From assembly GCA_903875045.1 (NCBI GenBank), contig CAIQUS010000104.1, positions 1 to 49,548 on the forward strand: a stretch of DNA of 49,548 nt, in the 5' to 3' direction. The position numbers and the translations under genes were made by a program. Positions 1-8,438 of the stretch are shown piece by piece (within the stretch, counting starts at the first letter, position 1; each line of letters starts with the position of its first letter). Under the pieces are notes generated by a model, which saw only the letters and a list, made by a program, of their open reading frames with translations, made no database searches and had not been told where the DNA came from. The stretch is from an uncultured Bacteroidales bacterium (lineage in GTDB: Bacteria > Bacteroidota > Bacteroidia > Bacteroidales > FEN-979).

Positions 1-189
1 CGATTGTTTATCAACATTTAAAATAATATTTGTTAGCATGTGCTGGATTTCGATAAGCCAAAACAACACCAGCAAACTATCTTGTTAATTACCGCATAAA
101 ACTGTTAATAACGTTAATATTTACAACTGATTAGTTACGAATACCTTAGAATAACCCCGGAGGGAAAAATAGTTGAACGTGTAAAATTT
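1..189. other. AT-rich leader region without a clear gene
   Basis: Bases 1-117 are AT-rich, with stop codons and no recognisable gene. From about 118 the sequence becomes protein-like in the frame of the following ORF. A GGAGGG run at 159-164 is not placed at a useful distance from any in-frame ATG, GTG or TTG. Confidence 0.4.
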
Positions 190-1167
190 ATGGCGCCTAC
201 TGTTGGCTGGCGTATCATCGATGCCTATGCGAAAAATGATGGTGTTTTAATTTATGGCATGGGCAGCGGGAAAGAATCCAAGTACATCAATCAGATATTT
301 AAATCCGGATGCGTAGCAACCACCAGCAACGATGCTGCTGACCAGGCTCAGGCAAACACCTCCTCCGGGGGTGCCTTTGGCGGTTTTGCGAAACTTGGAG
401 GCTCGTTGTCAGGCAAGGATGAAGTGGGTGTCACCCAGGAAAAAGTTGATGAAGGTTTGGACCTTCTGACCTACAATTCATTCGTTTTCTGTTTGCTCAA
501 AGATGGTAAAACAGGTAGTAAAATAACTGAAATTGAAGAAATCAATGATAAAGCCGCCTGTCCGCCCGACATGAAAAAGCCCTTGAAATTCGATGGCAAA
601 TTGTTTACTATATCAAATGTTGACTTTTTAAGTGATAAAACCATTGTGCTCAGCATACAGGACTTTAAGAAAAGTAAATCAGATTACCGTCCGTACATTT
701 ATAAAGGCATGTACCTGATGCACTTTACCCCAAAGGGAGAACTGATTAAAAACTATACTGTAGCGATTGACCAGAAAGGGAAAAAGGGATTTTTCAATCA
801 TTCACCCCTTACTTCCGACATGATTCCGACAACCAGCGCCGTATACGAAAGTGCAGATAAAACCAAACTCAACTGGATCCTGCATATCGTAAAAGCCATT
901 GAAAAAGAATCAAGTTCCGATTGGAATTATTTTGGTGGTACCACAACAGTGACCACCACTTATAGCCCGTTATATTCCATCGAATATGGCAACATCGATG
1001 TAAAAACCCAGAAAGCATCAGATTTTAAAACGCTCGGGGAGGATGAAAACAGGAAATATTATTTGTACCCAAGTAATTATACGCTGTCAACAAAAGACTA
1101 TTTATACTTCTTCAGTGAAACAACAAAAGGAGACAAATTGTTAATTTCCAGATTATCGACAGAATAG
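190..1167 (+). CDS. Hypothetical propeller-like protein, probably missing its N-terminus
   Basis: I do not recognise a named family. The 325-residue product has no signal peptide. It contains hydrophobic/Gly-turn segments such as LMHFTPKGELIKNYTV that look like blades of a beta-propeller. The reading frame stays open upstream to base 118, and that extension (ITPEGKIVERVKF just before the ATG) has the same F/I-TP-x-G-K pattern as the later blade. This suggests that coding sequence once continued upstream. Bases 1-117 are AT-rich with stops in this frame, so no plausible natural start is visible. The annotated ATG is simply the first ATG. The best reading is a 5'-truncated gene or decayed fragment, possibly still expressed. 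A strong terminator follows it. Confidence 0.55.
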   Translation: MAPTVGWRIIDAYAKNDGVLIYGMGSGKESKYINQIFKSGCVATTSNDAADQAQANTSSGGAFGGFAKLGGSLSGKDEVGVTQEKVDEGLDLLTYNSFVFCLLKDGKTGSKITEIEEINDKAACPPDMKKPLKFDGKLFTISNVDFLSDKTIVLSIQDFKKSKSDYRPYIYKGMYLMHFTPKGELIKNYTVAIDQKGKKGFFNHSPLTSDMIPTTSAVYESADKTKLNWILHIVKAIEKESSSDWNYFGGTTTVTTTYSPLYSIEYGNIDVKTQKASDFKTLGEDENRKYYLYPSNYTLSTKDYLYFFSETTKGDKLLISRLSTE

Positions 1168-1196
1168 CCTCTGTTGCAGTAAGGAATGTATTTTTA

Positions 1197-1230
1197 GCGG
1201 GGTTACAAACAAAGTAACCTCGCTTTTTAT
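1197..1230. terminator. Rho-independent terminator
   Basis: A ten-base stem (GCGGGGTTAC with GTAACCTCGC, one wobble pair) closes a 7-base loop. It is followed on + by a T-rich run (TTTTTATTTTT). It lies between the convergent ends of the 190-1167 ORF and the amidohydrolase and clearly serves the + gene. Confidence 0.8.
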
Positions 1231-2867
1231 TTTTGCAAAACACCTTCCCCGGCAATGAAGGTATCCAGCACTTTTACACCAGGAACTTTTTTCACCGGAA
1301 CCTGCATGATATCCTGGTCAAGCACCACAAAATCAGCATCTTTTCCTGCTTCGAGGCTCCCCTTCACCTGTTCCAGAAAATTGGCTTTTGCTGCCCAGAT
1401 GGTGATAGACTTGAGTGCCTCCTCCCGGGTCAGCGCATTGTCCATCATGTATCCACCGGCCGGATAACCATCCGAATCCTGCCTGGCAACCGCAGCATAA
1501 AAAGTGAATAAAGGGGAAATGTTTTCAATCGGGAAATCCGTTCCATTGCAAATCCATCCATTTTGTTTCATGAGGCTTTTATAGGTGTATGCACCTTTGA
1601 TTCTCACCGGACCAAGCCTGTTCTCAGCCCATTTCATATCCGAAGTGGCATGCGTGGCCTGTATAGAAGGGATAACCGAATAATCACCAAAGAAATGCAC
1701 ATCAGCCGGATCAACCACCTGGGCATGTTCAACCCTCCACCGCAAATCGTTTCTGCCTTTTAAAAACTCACCATATATTTTTAAAATCAAACTGTTGGCT
1801 GAATCCCCGATGCAATGAGTGTTCACCTGATAACCATGTTTAAAAGCAACTTTACACAATTCACGTATAGAATCAGGTGGCGTTACTAAAATACCTGAAT
1901 CTGAAGGTTTATCTGAATAGGGAGCCTTTAATTTGGCTGTCCGGCTGCCAAGGCTCCCATCCATATAAATTTTAATTGACCTTACCACCATCCGGTCCGT
2001 TTTAAAGGGTCCCTGTTTAACAAATTCATTCATATTTTTCTGATTCGGTGTAAGCATGGCATACACCTGCATTTTCATGACATCGCTTTTCTGCAATGAA
2101 TCGATGGCCATCACCTGATAATAATCAAGTCCGGCATCGCTCACTGTGGTAAGACCAACAGAGAAACATTGCTGCTCAGCCCTCTTCATCAGGTTAACAA
2201 ACTCCGGTCCCCGGGGGGCCGGAACAACTTCACGCATCAGATCTGCAGCTGTTTCACTCAAAATGCCGGTCAACCTGCCATTTTTTATTTCAACCTGCGC
2301 ATTGCCGAATTGATTATTAACGCCAATCCCGGCTCTTTTGAGCGCATCCTGGTTTGCAAGTACTACATGACCATCCACGCGGATCAACATCACCGGAACA
2401 TCAGGATAAAGGGAGTTCAACTGGCCATTGTCGGGAAAATTCTTCTCCTGCCATAAATTCTGATCCCAACCCCGGCCAACCAGCCATTTCCCGGGAAACC
2501 GGTTTCCTGAGTTCTTTAACCTTTGCAGAACTTCATCGAATGACTTGCAACCCAATAAATCGACATATTGCAATCCTATGGCATATCCGACAAAGTGGCA
2601 ATGGGCATCAATGAACCCCGGATAAATGAATTTTCCTTTCATATCCACCACCCGGGAAGCATTATAATGATCCAATATCGATCTGTTTGTGCCGGTTGCC
2701 CGAATTTTTCCATGGTATATCGCCATAGCCTCGACACGGGTATTCGCAGTATCTACTGTGTAAATTGTTGCATTTGTGATAATTAAGTCAACTTTTTCTT
2801 TCATTTGCAAATTCCCGGTGAATAGCCAGATGGTAAACCATGATGAAAACAGAATGTGATAACTCAT
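1227..2867 (-). CDS. Amidohydrolase family protein (YtcJ-like, Amidohydro_3)
   Basis: This is a metal-dependent hydrolase of the amidohydrolase superfamily (TIM barrel), related to YtcJ and N-substituted formamide deformylases. Substrates of most members are unknown. Visible signatures are the N-terminal composite beta-sandwich segment (VDLIITNATIYTVD), the metal-binding DAHCHF motif near residue 85, a later THCIGDSAN motif, RVEHAQV, and the NGTDFPIE segment carrying the metal-ligand Asp. The length of 546 aa is normal. Residues 1-20 are hydrophobic and related proteins often have a lipoprotein signal there, but no lipobox Cys is present, so export is uncertain. A start at residue 22 (MKEKVD) is possible. 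A -7 element at 2897-2904 supports the longer form. It is a single-gene unit. Confidence 0.88.
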   Translation of the reverse strand: MSYHILFSSWFTIWLFTGNLQMKEKVDLIITNATIYTVDTANTRVEAMAIYHGKIRATGTNRSILDHYNASRVVDMKGKFIYPGFIDAHCHFVGYAIGLQYVDLLGCKSFDEVLQRLKNSGNRFPGKWLVGRGWDQNLWQEKNFPDNGQLNSLYPDVPVMLIRVDGHVVLANQDALKRAGIGVNNQFGNAQVEIKNGRLTGILSETAADLMREVVPAPRGPEFVNLMKRAEQQCFSVGLTTVSDAGLDYYQVMAIDSLQKSDVMKMQVYAMLTPNQKNMNEFVKQGPFKTDRMVVRSIKIYMDGSLGSRTAKLKAPYSDKPSDSGILVTPPDSIRELCKVAFKHGYQVNTHCIGDSANSLILKIYGEFLKGRNDLRWRVEHAQVVDPADVHFFGDYSVIPSIQATHATSDMKWAENRLGPVRIKGAYTYKSLMKQNGWICNGTDFPIENISPLFTFYAAVARQDSDGYPAGGYMMDNALTREEALKSITIWAAKANFLEQVKGSLEAGKDADFVVLDQDIMQVPVKKVPGVKVLDTFIAGEGVLQK

Positions 2868-2896
2868 TTTAAGGTATTGGTTTAAAGATTGTTCAC

Positions 2897-2904
2897 CAAA
2901 AATA
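2897..2904 (-). promoter_or_regulatory. Putative Bacteroidota -7 element for the amidohydrolase
   Basis: Read on the minus strand this is TATTTTTG, matching TAnnTTTG, about 30 bases before the start codon. No convincing TTG -33 element is present at the usual spacing. Confidence 0.4.
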
Positions 2905-2924
2905 GAAACTATTTTTCATAAGAC

Positions 2925-2956
2925 TTGACTTTTGTTAAAATGATTTACTATTTTTG
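2925..2956 (+). promoter_or_regulatory. Putative promoter of the DUF6580 gene
   Basis: TTG at 2925-2927 and TATTTTTG at 2949-2956 are separated by 21 bases, which fits the Bacteroidota TTG/TAnnTTTG promoter. Transcription would begin near 2963, about 17 bases before the ATG. Confidence 0.6.
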
Positions 2957-2979
2957 TAACATCTAAACATAATATATTA

Positions 2980-3540
2980 ATGAAATATAAGTCTATCAAC
3001 CCTAGATTTATTGTAGTTTTCTCAGTTGTTCTTGTTGCAGCCCTTTTGAGGCTGCTGCCGCATTGGCCAAACTTTACGCCGATTGCAGCCATGGCTCTTT
3101 TTGCTGGTACCTATTTCGACAGAAAGCAATTTGCTTTCGCCATTCCGATCGCCGCGATGTTCATAAGCGATCTCGTTATAGGTCTGCATGCCAATATGCC
3201 TGCTGTCTATATGAGTTTTGCCATCACGGTTCTTATTGGTATTGTGATCCGAAAAAAAGTAAATGTGGGATCTGTTGTACTGGCTTCATTTTCATCAGCT
3301 GTTATCTTTTTTCTGATAACAAACTTTTCCGCATGGATCGCCAGTCCCTTCTACCCACAAACTGCAGCAGGTCTTGCTGAATGTTACATTGCAGGCCTGA
3401 TGTTTTTTCGTGATACAACCAACGGATTTTCATTCTTTTTGAATGATGTTCTTGGAACCACCTTTTTCAGTGCGGCATTCTATGGAGCCTTTTATCTGGT
3501 TCAGATGAGGTTCCCGGTTCTGGATAAATCCAGATTCTGA
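2980..3540 (+). CDS. DUF6580 family putative membrane transport protein
   Basis: This is a 186-residue integral membrane protein with about five hydrophobic segments. It begins with a Lys-rich N-terminus and the segment LLPHWPNFTPIAAMALFAG, which is characteristic of DUF6580 proteins. Their overall shape resembles the substrate-binding S components of ECF vitamin transporters. No ECF ATPase or T-component genes are adjacent, and there is no room for a cobalamin riboswitch in the 112-base upstream gap, so the substrate cannot be stated. The gene has its own promoter and terminator and appears monocistronic. The family assignment comes from recognising the N-terminal pattern. A transport role is inferred. 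Confidence 0.7.
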   Translation: MKYKSINPRFIVVFSVVLVAALLRLLPHWPNFTPIAAMALFAGTYFDRKQFAFAIPIAAMFISDLVIGLHANMPAVYMSFAITVLIGIVIRKKVNVGSVVLASFSSAVIFFLITNFSAWIASPFYPQTAAGLAECYIAGLMFFRDTTNGFSFFLNDVLGTTFFSAAFYGAFYLVQMRFPVLDKSRF

Positions 3541-3602
3541 TTGAATAACACATCCCTTTTCCCGGAAAAGGAAATAAATCTGAGACTCGCTTGAATCGTT
3601 TT

Positions 3603-3640
3603 GCACCATTGAAGAAATATTCAATGGTGCTTTATTTTAT
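3603..3640 (+). terminator. Rho-independent terminator upstream of mutL
   Basis: A perfect 11-base inverted repeat, GCACCATTGAA (3603-3613) and TTCAATGGTGC (3620-3630), with a 6-base loop is followed by TTTATTTTATT. It ends the DUF6580 transcript directly in front of mutL. Confidence 0.88.
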
Positions 3641-3644
3641 TGGG

Positions 3645-3652
3645 TACTTTTG
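3645..3652 (+). promoter_or_regulatory. Putative -7 element of mutL
   Basis: TACTTTTG matches TAnnTTTG and ends six bases before the mutL ATG, so the transcript would be nearly or fully leaderless. No TTG -33 element is seen. It is placed immediately after the terminator T-run. Confidence 0.4.
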
Positions 3653-3657
3653 CTAAA

Positions 3658-5508
3658 ATGAGTGATATTATTCGTCTACTGCCTGATTCTGTGGCAAATC
3701 AAATAGCTGCCGGTGAAGTCGTCCAGCGACCTGCTTCTGCTGTCAAGGAATTGTTGGAAAACACTATTGACGCAGGGGCGACAGAAATCAAACTGATAAT
3801 TAAAGACTCAGGCAAACTCTTAATCCAGGTAACAGACAATGGCTGCGGAATGTCGGAACGTGATGCCAGGATGTGTTTTGAGCGCCATGCAACTTCTAAA
3901 ATTCATAAGGCAGATGATCTGCTCGCAATCCGAACAATGGGGTTTCGCGGTGAAGCGCTCGCTTCCATTGCTTCCATTGCCCAGGTTGAACTGAAAACAA
4001 AAAGGCATGAGGATGAGGTTGGTACATCTATCCTGATTGAAGGAACTGAATTTAAAGGTCAGTTTCCTGTAAATTGCCAGAATGGAACCACTGTCAGTGT
4101 GAAAAATTTGTTTTTCAATGTGCCGGCACGAAGAAATTTTCTGAAATCTAATACCCTGGAGTTAAAATACATTATCGAAGCATTTTTCAGGGTGGCACTG
4201 GTAAATCCCGACATTATATTTACTTTTTATAACCAGGATAAAACACTTTTTCATTTACCGTCAGGCAATCTTAAACAACGGATCATCAACCTCTACGGAT
4301 CATATTACTCCAATCGGCTTATCCCGGTGGAACAACAAAGTGCGATGGTCAATATATCCGGATTCATCGGAAAACCTGAATTTGCAAAAAAATCCAGAGG
4401 GGAGCAGTTTTTCTTCACCAATGGAAGATTCATGAAAAGCCCTTATCTCCACCATGCTGTTGAAGGTGCCTTCAGGGAATTGATTCCGGATGATTCGGTC
4501 CCCTCCTACTTCATTTATATGGAGGTTGACCCACAAACCATCGATGTAAATATCCATCCTACCAAAACAGAAATTAACTTCCAGGATATAAAAAGTATTT
4601 ATGCCATTCTGCATGCAGCGGTCAAACAGGCAATCGGCAAATTCAGTCTTTCACCAACGCTTGACTTTGAAACGGAACAAAGCATGAACTTTCCCCCGAT
4701 TCCTGAAAATCAACCCGTCCGGCAACCGGTTATTGCCATTAATCCCGACTATAACCCGTTTGAAAAGAAAACACAACCTCAAACCAGTTTTTCCTTCCCG
4801 CAAAAGCCATCCGCTCCCATACAGGGGTGGCGCGATTTGTATACCACTCAACAACCACCATTGGCTGAAATCATCGAATTTCCGGTTGTAAATAAAAGTA
4901 GTTCAGCGGATTCATGGGAAGCCATCAATGAATTGACTACCAATAGAAAACAAGGAGTTCAGATACAAAATTCATTCATTGTTACCCATTCCCAATCCGG
5001 GATCATCATCATCGATCAGGAAAATGCGCATGAACGGGTGCTGTATGAACGGTTTTTAGATGAAACCAGTAGCGAAACAACTCCAGGACAACGCCAGCTC
5101 ATACCGCAAACAATCACCCTGAGCCCTGATGATGCCCAGTTTTTGAAGGAATGGGATGGTTACTTTCGGACACTTGGCTTCGAAATAGATGATTTTGGCA
5201 ATGGAAGTTTTGTCATTCATGCTATTCCGATGAACCTTGAGACTCCGGACATTGGTAAGTTTATTGAATCACTGCTGGAATCTCTCAAATCCCCGGGACA
5301 ATCTCATAAAATGGATCAAAATCAATTGCTTTCAAAAGCAATGGCAAAAAAACTCTCCATTAAAAGAGGTAAAAAGTTGCACCAGGAGATCATAGATTCT
5401 CTGATTGAAAACCTTTTTGCATGTAAGGTACCCGGATTCTCCCCTGATGGCAAACCAACGATGTGGGTTATATCTTACGATGAACTGAATACGAAATTTA
5501 AAATTTAA
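3658..5508 (+). CDS. mutL: DNA mismatch repair protein MutL
   Basis: MutL links mismatch recognition by MutS to strand removal. The ATG at 3658 is chosen over an in-frame TTG at 3640 because the canonical start IIRLLPDSVANQIAAGEVV follows it directly, giving 616 aa. The N-terminal GHKL ATPase has ELLENTIDAGA (E31, N35), DNGCGM, RHATSKI and GFRGEAL. A proline/glutamine-rich linker separates it from the dimerisation domain. In that domain the metal motif normally written DQHA(x)2E(x)4E reads DQENAHERVLYE (D453 onward), and the usual CPHGRP near the C-terminus reads SPDGKP, so the endonuclease site looks incomplete. It starts a five-gene run through rhomboids to uvrB, with 14 bases to the next ORF. 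Confidence 0.97.
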   Translation: MSDIIRLLPDSVANQIAAGEVVQRPASAVKELLENTIDAGATEIKLIIKDSGKLLIQVTDNGCGMSERDARMCFERHATSKIHKADDLLAIRTMGFRGEALASIASIAQVELKTKRHEDEVGTSILIEGTEFKGQFPVNCQNGTTVSVKNLFFNVPARRNFLKSNTLELKYIIEAFFRVALVNPDIIFTFYNQDKTLFHLPSGNLKQRIINLYGSYYSNRLIPVEQQSAMVNISGFIGKPEFAKKSRGEQFFFTNGRFMKSPYLHHAVEGAFRELIPDDSVPSYFIYMEVDPQTIDVNIHPTKTEINFQDIKSIYAILHAAVKQAIGKFSLSPTLDFETEQSMNFPPIPENQPVRQPVIAINPDYNPFEKKTQPQTSFSFPQKPSAPIQGWRDLYTTQQPPLAEIIEFPVVNKSSSADSWEAINELTTNRKQGVQIQNSFIVTHSQSGIIIIDQENAHERVLYERFLDETSSETTPGQRQLIPQTITLSPDDAQFLKEWDGYFRTLGFEIDDFGNGSFVIHAIPMNLETPDIGKFIESLLESLKSPGQSHKMDQNQLLSKAMAKKLSIKRGKKLHQEIIDSLIENLFACKVPGFSPDGKPTMWVISYDELNTKFKI

Positions 5509-5522
5509 CGGTTAATATACTT

Positions 5523-6356
5523 ATGTCGCAACAATATAGTCCTGCCGGATTCAATCTGTTACCACCCGTAGTTAAAAATTTGTTGATTATCAACGGATTA
5601 TTTTATCTGGCGACTTATACCATGGAATCAACTTTTGGTATCGACCTTGTAAATCTTCTGGGCCTCCATTATTTCCAGTCCGATTTATTCAGCCCTTACC
5701 AGTTTGTATCCTATATGTTTTTACACGGCAGCATTTCTCATGTCGTTATGAATATGTTTGCCCTCTGGATGTTTGGATATCTTCTTGAAAATGTGTGGGG
5801 ATCAAAACGATTTCTGACCTATTACATGGCCACGGGCATTGGTGCGGGAATCGTTCAAACCCTGGTGCATTGGATAGATATTTCATCTGTTCAGGCTGCG
5901 GCTCAAACGTATGCCTCGAATCCGACCCTTGAGGGTTTCATCGCATTTATAAGGCACAATTATCCTAGCTATTACGAAGCAGAAGGAACAGTCAGGACTT
6001 TCATCAATGAATGGTCATTGTCAAGGAATAGCCCCGGATATGTCGGGCAATCTCTGGAATATGTAAATCAGCTGCTGAAGTTGCAGATAGATGTACCTAC
6101 TGTTGGTGCATCCGGGGCAGTCTACGGAATTTTACTTGCATTTGGCATGATGTTCCCAAACATGCTTGTTTATGTTTATTTCTTATTCCCGATAAAAGCC
6201 AAATGGATCGTGATTATTTACGGTGCACTCGAACTGTTCTCCGGCATTTCAAATAACCCGGGCGATAATGTGGCACACTTTGCACATTTGGGGGGAATGA
6301 TTTTTGGTTTCTTTTTGATCATTTACTGGAAGAAAAAAACAGGTTCATACTCATGA
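5523..6356 (+). CDS. Rhomboid family intramembrane serine protease
   Basis: Rhomboids cut transmembrane substrates within the lipid bilayer using a Ser-His dyad. This 277-residue protein has six or more hydrophobic helices. It also has the YMFLHGSISHVVMNMFALW loop/helix typical of the family, the nucleophile motif GASG (Ser197) and the HFAHLGG motif with the catalytic His255. An extra soluble loop of about 70 residues lies between helices 3 and 4 (about residues 115-185), which is common in Bacteroidota members. It overlaps the next rhomboid gene by the ATGA quartet, indicating translational coupling. Substrates are unknown. Confidence 0.93.
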   Translation: MSQQYSPAGFNLLPPVVKNLLIINGLFYLATYTMESTFGIDLVNLLGLHYFQSDLFSPYQFVSYMFLHGSISHVVMNMFALWMFGYLLENVWGSKRFLTYYMATGIGAGIVQTLVHWIDISSVQAAAQTYASNPTLEGFIAFIRHNYPSYYEAEGTVRTFINEWSLSRNSPGYVGQSLEYVNQLLKLQIDVPTVGASGAVYGILLAFGMMFPNMLVYVYFLFPIKAKWIVIIYGALELFSGISNNPGDNVAHFAHLGGMIFGFFLIIYWKKKTGSYS

Positions 6357-7291
6357 TGAATTATAACTACGGACAAAACCAAAACCCTTTTGATGAAATC
6401 AAACGGTTTTTCAGACAAGGATCTGCATTGTCTGTTTTGATCCTGATCAATGTTGGAGTTTGGGTTGGGGTACAGGCATTAAAGGTCATTTTTTTCTTTT
6501 ACAACAGCCCGGATGGCGACGCACTCGATTCGCTTTTGCTCAATTTTCTGGCTCTTCCAGCCTACGTTCCGATGTTGTACCTGAAACCATGGACAATAAT
6601 AACCTACATGTTTTTGCATATTGATATCTGGCATATCCTGTTCAATATGATTTGGTTATATTGGTTTGGCAAAATTTTCCTTGAGTTTCTGCCGTCCCGG
6701 CAACTTGTATTGATCTATTTAACCGGCGGCATCAGCGGAGGCCTCTTCTATATATTTGCGTTTAATATTTTTCCGGTTTTTGAAACGATCATTCCAGCCT
6801 CTTTTGCACTGGGTGCTTCAGCTTCCGTCATGGCCATTGTGACATCCATCGCAGTGTATGTTCCGAATTATACCATCCAACTTTTTCTTTTTGGAAGGCT
6901 TAAAATCATCTATCTTGCCATTATCCTGTTTGTATTTGACTTTTTTATGATTCCTTCAGGGAATGCCGGCGGACACATTGCCCATATCGGTGGGGCTTTG
7001 TTTGGCGCCACGTTCATCCTTCTGTCCCGTGTTTCCAAAACTGCAAGGTTTTCCGGAACTTCTCCTGATTTTTTCAGAAGTTTCTCCAACATATTCCGGA
7101 AAAAATCACAAACATCTCATTCTGCAGGCGGATATTCGTCAAGACCTGTTTCCGATGAGGATTACAACCTTAAAAAAAAGGCCATTCAACAAAAAGTTGA
7201 TACGATCCTTGAAAAAATTTCGAAAGGAGGCTATGATTGTCTCACAAAAGATGAGAAGGAGTTTCTGTTTAAGGCATCTAATAAACGCTGA
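6353..7291 (+). CDS. Rhomboid family protease with C-terminal DUF6576
   Basis: This is a second rhomboid paralogue, 312 aa, whose ATG overlaps the preceding stop codon. The catalytic region reads GASAS around Ser156 where most family members have GxSG. The His motif HIAHIGG (His211) is intact, so the dyad itself is preserved. The YMFLHIDIWHILFNM loop matches other rhomboids. After the last membrane helix there is a cytosolic tail. Its end (KVDTILEKISKGGYDCLT) is the DUF6576 motif found at the C-terminus of many Bacteroidota rhomboids. The start could be 6353 or the adjacent ATG at 6356. The two adjacent rhomboids may act as a pair, which is inference. Confidence 0.9.
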   Translation: MMNYNYGQNQNPFDEIKRFFRQGSALSVLILINVGVWVGVQALKVIFFFYNSPDGDALDSLLLNFLALPAYVPMLYLKPWTIITYMFLHIDIWHILFNMIWLYWFGKIFLEFLPSRQLVLIYLTGGISGGLFYIFAFNIFPVFETIIPASFALGASASVMAIVTSIAVYVPNYTIQLFLFGRLKIIYLAIILFVFDFFMIPSGNAGGHIAHIGGALFGATFILLSRVSKTARFSGTSPDFFRSFSNIFRKKSQTSHSAGGYSSRPVSDEDYNLKKKAIQQKVDTILEKISKGGYDCLTKDEKEFLFKASNKR

Positions 7292-7311
7292 AATAATCTA
7301 AAGGTTTGAGG

Positions 7312-8427
7312 ATGAAAGGCCTGTCAATCCTGAAAAAGAGTCTCTATTTTTTGAATATATGCGCAGTAGCCTGCTTGCTTGCCTCATATCTGGCAGGATA
7401 TGTCAACCCTGAAAAGGTCTGGATACTTGCCTTCTTCGGACTGGCTTATCCCATTTTCCTGATTATTAACCTATTATTTGTTTTTTTCTGGCTGGTTACC
7501 TGGAAACGGTTCATTTTCGTTTCCCTGATCTCGGTTTTATTGGGATTCAACAGTCTGTTGACCATCTATCCAATCAGTTTTTCCAGGCAAAAGGTCTTAT
7601 CATATCCTAAGATAAAGATTGTCAGTTTTAATGTACATTCACTTTACGGAAATCAAAGGGCTGACAGCCAAAAGGAAGTAAAGAGCAAAGTAACGGAGTT
7701 TCTTGCTGATCAAAATGCCGACATTATTTGTGTTCAGGAATTCTATGCGATTGGAGAAGATTTCTCTGAAACATTATCAAAATTCGCCAAATCCATCCAC
7801 CTTAATTATTATTCATTTAAAAACTATCAGGATTTCTTTAATAAACGTAAAATCAATGCAATTGCTACCTTTTCTCGTTTTCCTATCGTGAATTTCGGCT
7901 GTCTCAAACTGCCTGACCGCAGCCACTATGCCATTTTCAGTGACATTGTGATGAACCGTGACACCATTCGCGTATACAACCTTCACCTGGAGTCTATCCG
8001 GTTCGCAAATGATGATTACTCGTTTTATTCACATCTCACTGAACCCGATATTGAAGAAACGACACCCATTAAAGAAGGATCAAAACGCATTCTTTGGAAA
8101 CTTCATAAAGCATTTATTATCAGAGCAAAACAAGTTAATGTTTTGGCCGGGCACATTGCATCATGTCCATATCCGGTGATTTTATCCGGAGATTTCAATG
8201 ATACCCCGTCCTCGTACACATACCACCAATTGACGCGCAGATTGACTGATTCATATATTGAAAGCGGGCATGGCCTGTTTAACAGCACTTATGCAGGAAA
8301 ATTACCCTCCTTTAGAATTGATTATATTCTTCATTCAAAAAAATTTAAATCGGTTTCATATCGAACCTTTGACATAGACATATCCGACCATTATCCCATT
8401 ACAACAACCCTGGTTAAATTACCATAA
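7312..8427 (+). CDS. Membrane-anchored endonuclease/exonuclease/phosphatase family protein
   Basis: The first about 95 residues hold three hydrophobic helices. The rest is an EEP-superfamily (DNase I-like) metal-dependent phosphodiesterase domain. Its signatures are IVSFNVHSLYG, IICVQEF (catalytic Glu), YNLHLES, SGDFNDTPSS (Asp/Asn), RIDYI and ISDHYPI (Asp-His). The ATG at 7312 is preferred over an in-frame TTG six bases earlier. The gene sits 20 bases after the second rhomboid and 11 bases before uvrB, so it is part of the same transcript. The active domain should lie outside the inner membrane. Whether it acts on nucleic acid, phospholipid or sugar phosphate cannot be told from sequence. 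Confidence 0.87.
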   Translation: MKGLSILKKSLYFLNICAVACLLASYLAGYVNPEKVWILAFFGLAYPIFLIINLLFVFFWLVTWKRFIFVSLISVLLGFNSLLTIYPISFSRQKVLSYPKIKIVSFNVHSLYGNQRADSQKEVKSKVTEFLADQNADIICVQEFYAIGEDFSETLSKFAKSIHLNYYSFKNYQDFFNKRKINAIATFSRFPIVNFGCLKLPDRSHYAIFSDIVMNRDTIRVYNLHLESIRFANDDYSFYSHLTEPDIEETTPIKEGSKRILWKLHKAFIIRAKQVNVLAGHIASCPYPVILSGDFNDTPSSYTYHQLTRRLTDSYIESGHGLFNSTYAGKLPSFRIDYILHSKKFKSVSYRTFDIDISDHYPITTTLVKLP

Positions 8428-8438
8428 AATCATTTGCC

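Noticed and set aside
2868-2979. Possible cobalamin riboswitch before the DUF6580 gene
   Set aside because: The gap is too short, and it holds promoter elements but no B12-box-like sequence.
3640-3657. TTG start giving six extra MutL residues
   Set aside because: It falls at the terminator T-run and before the -7 element. The conserved MutL start follows ATG 3658.
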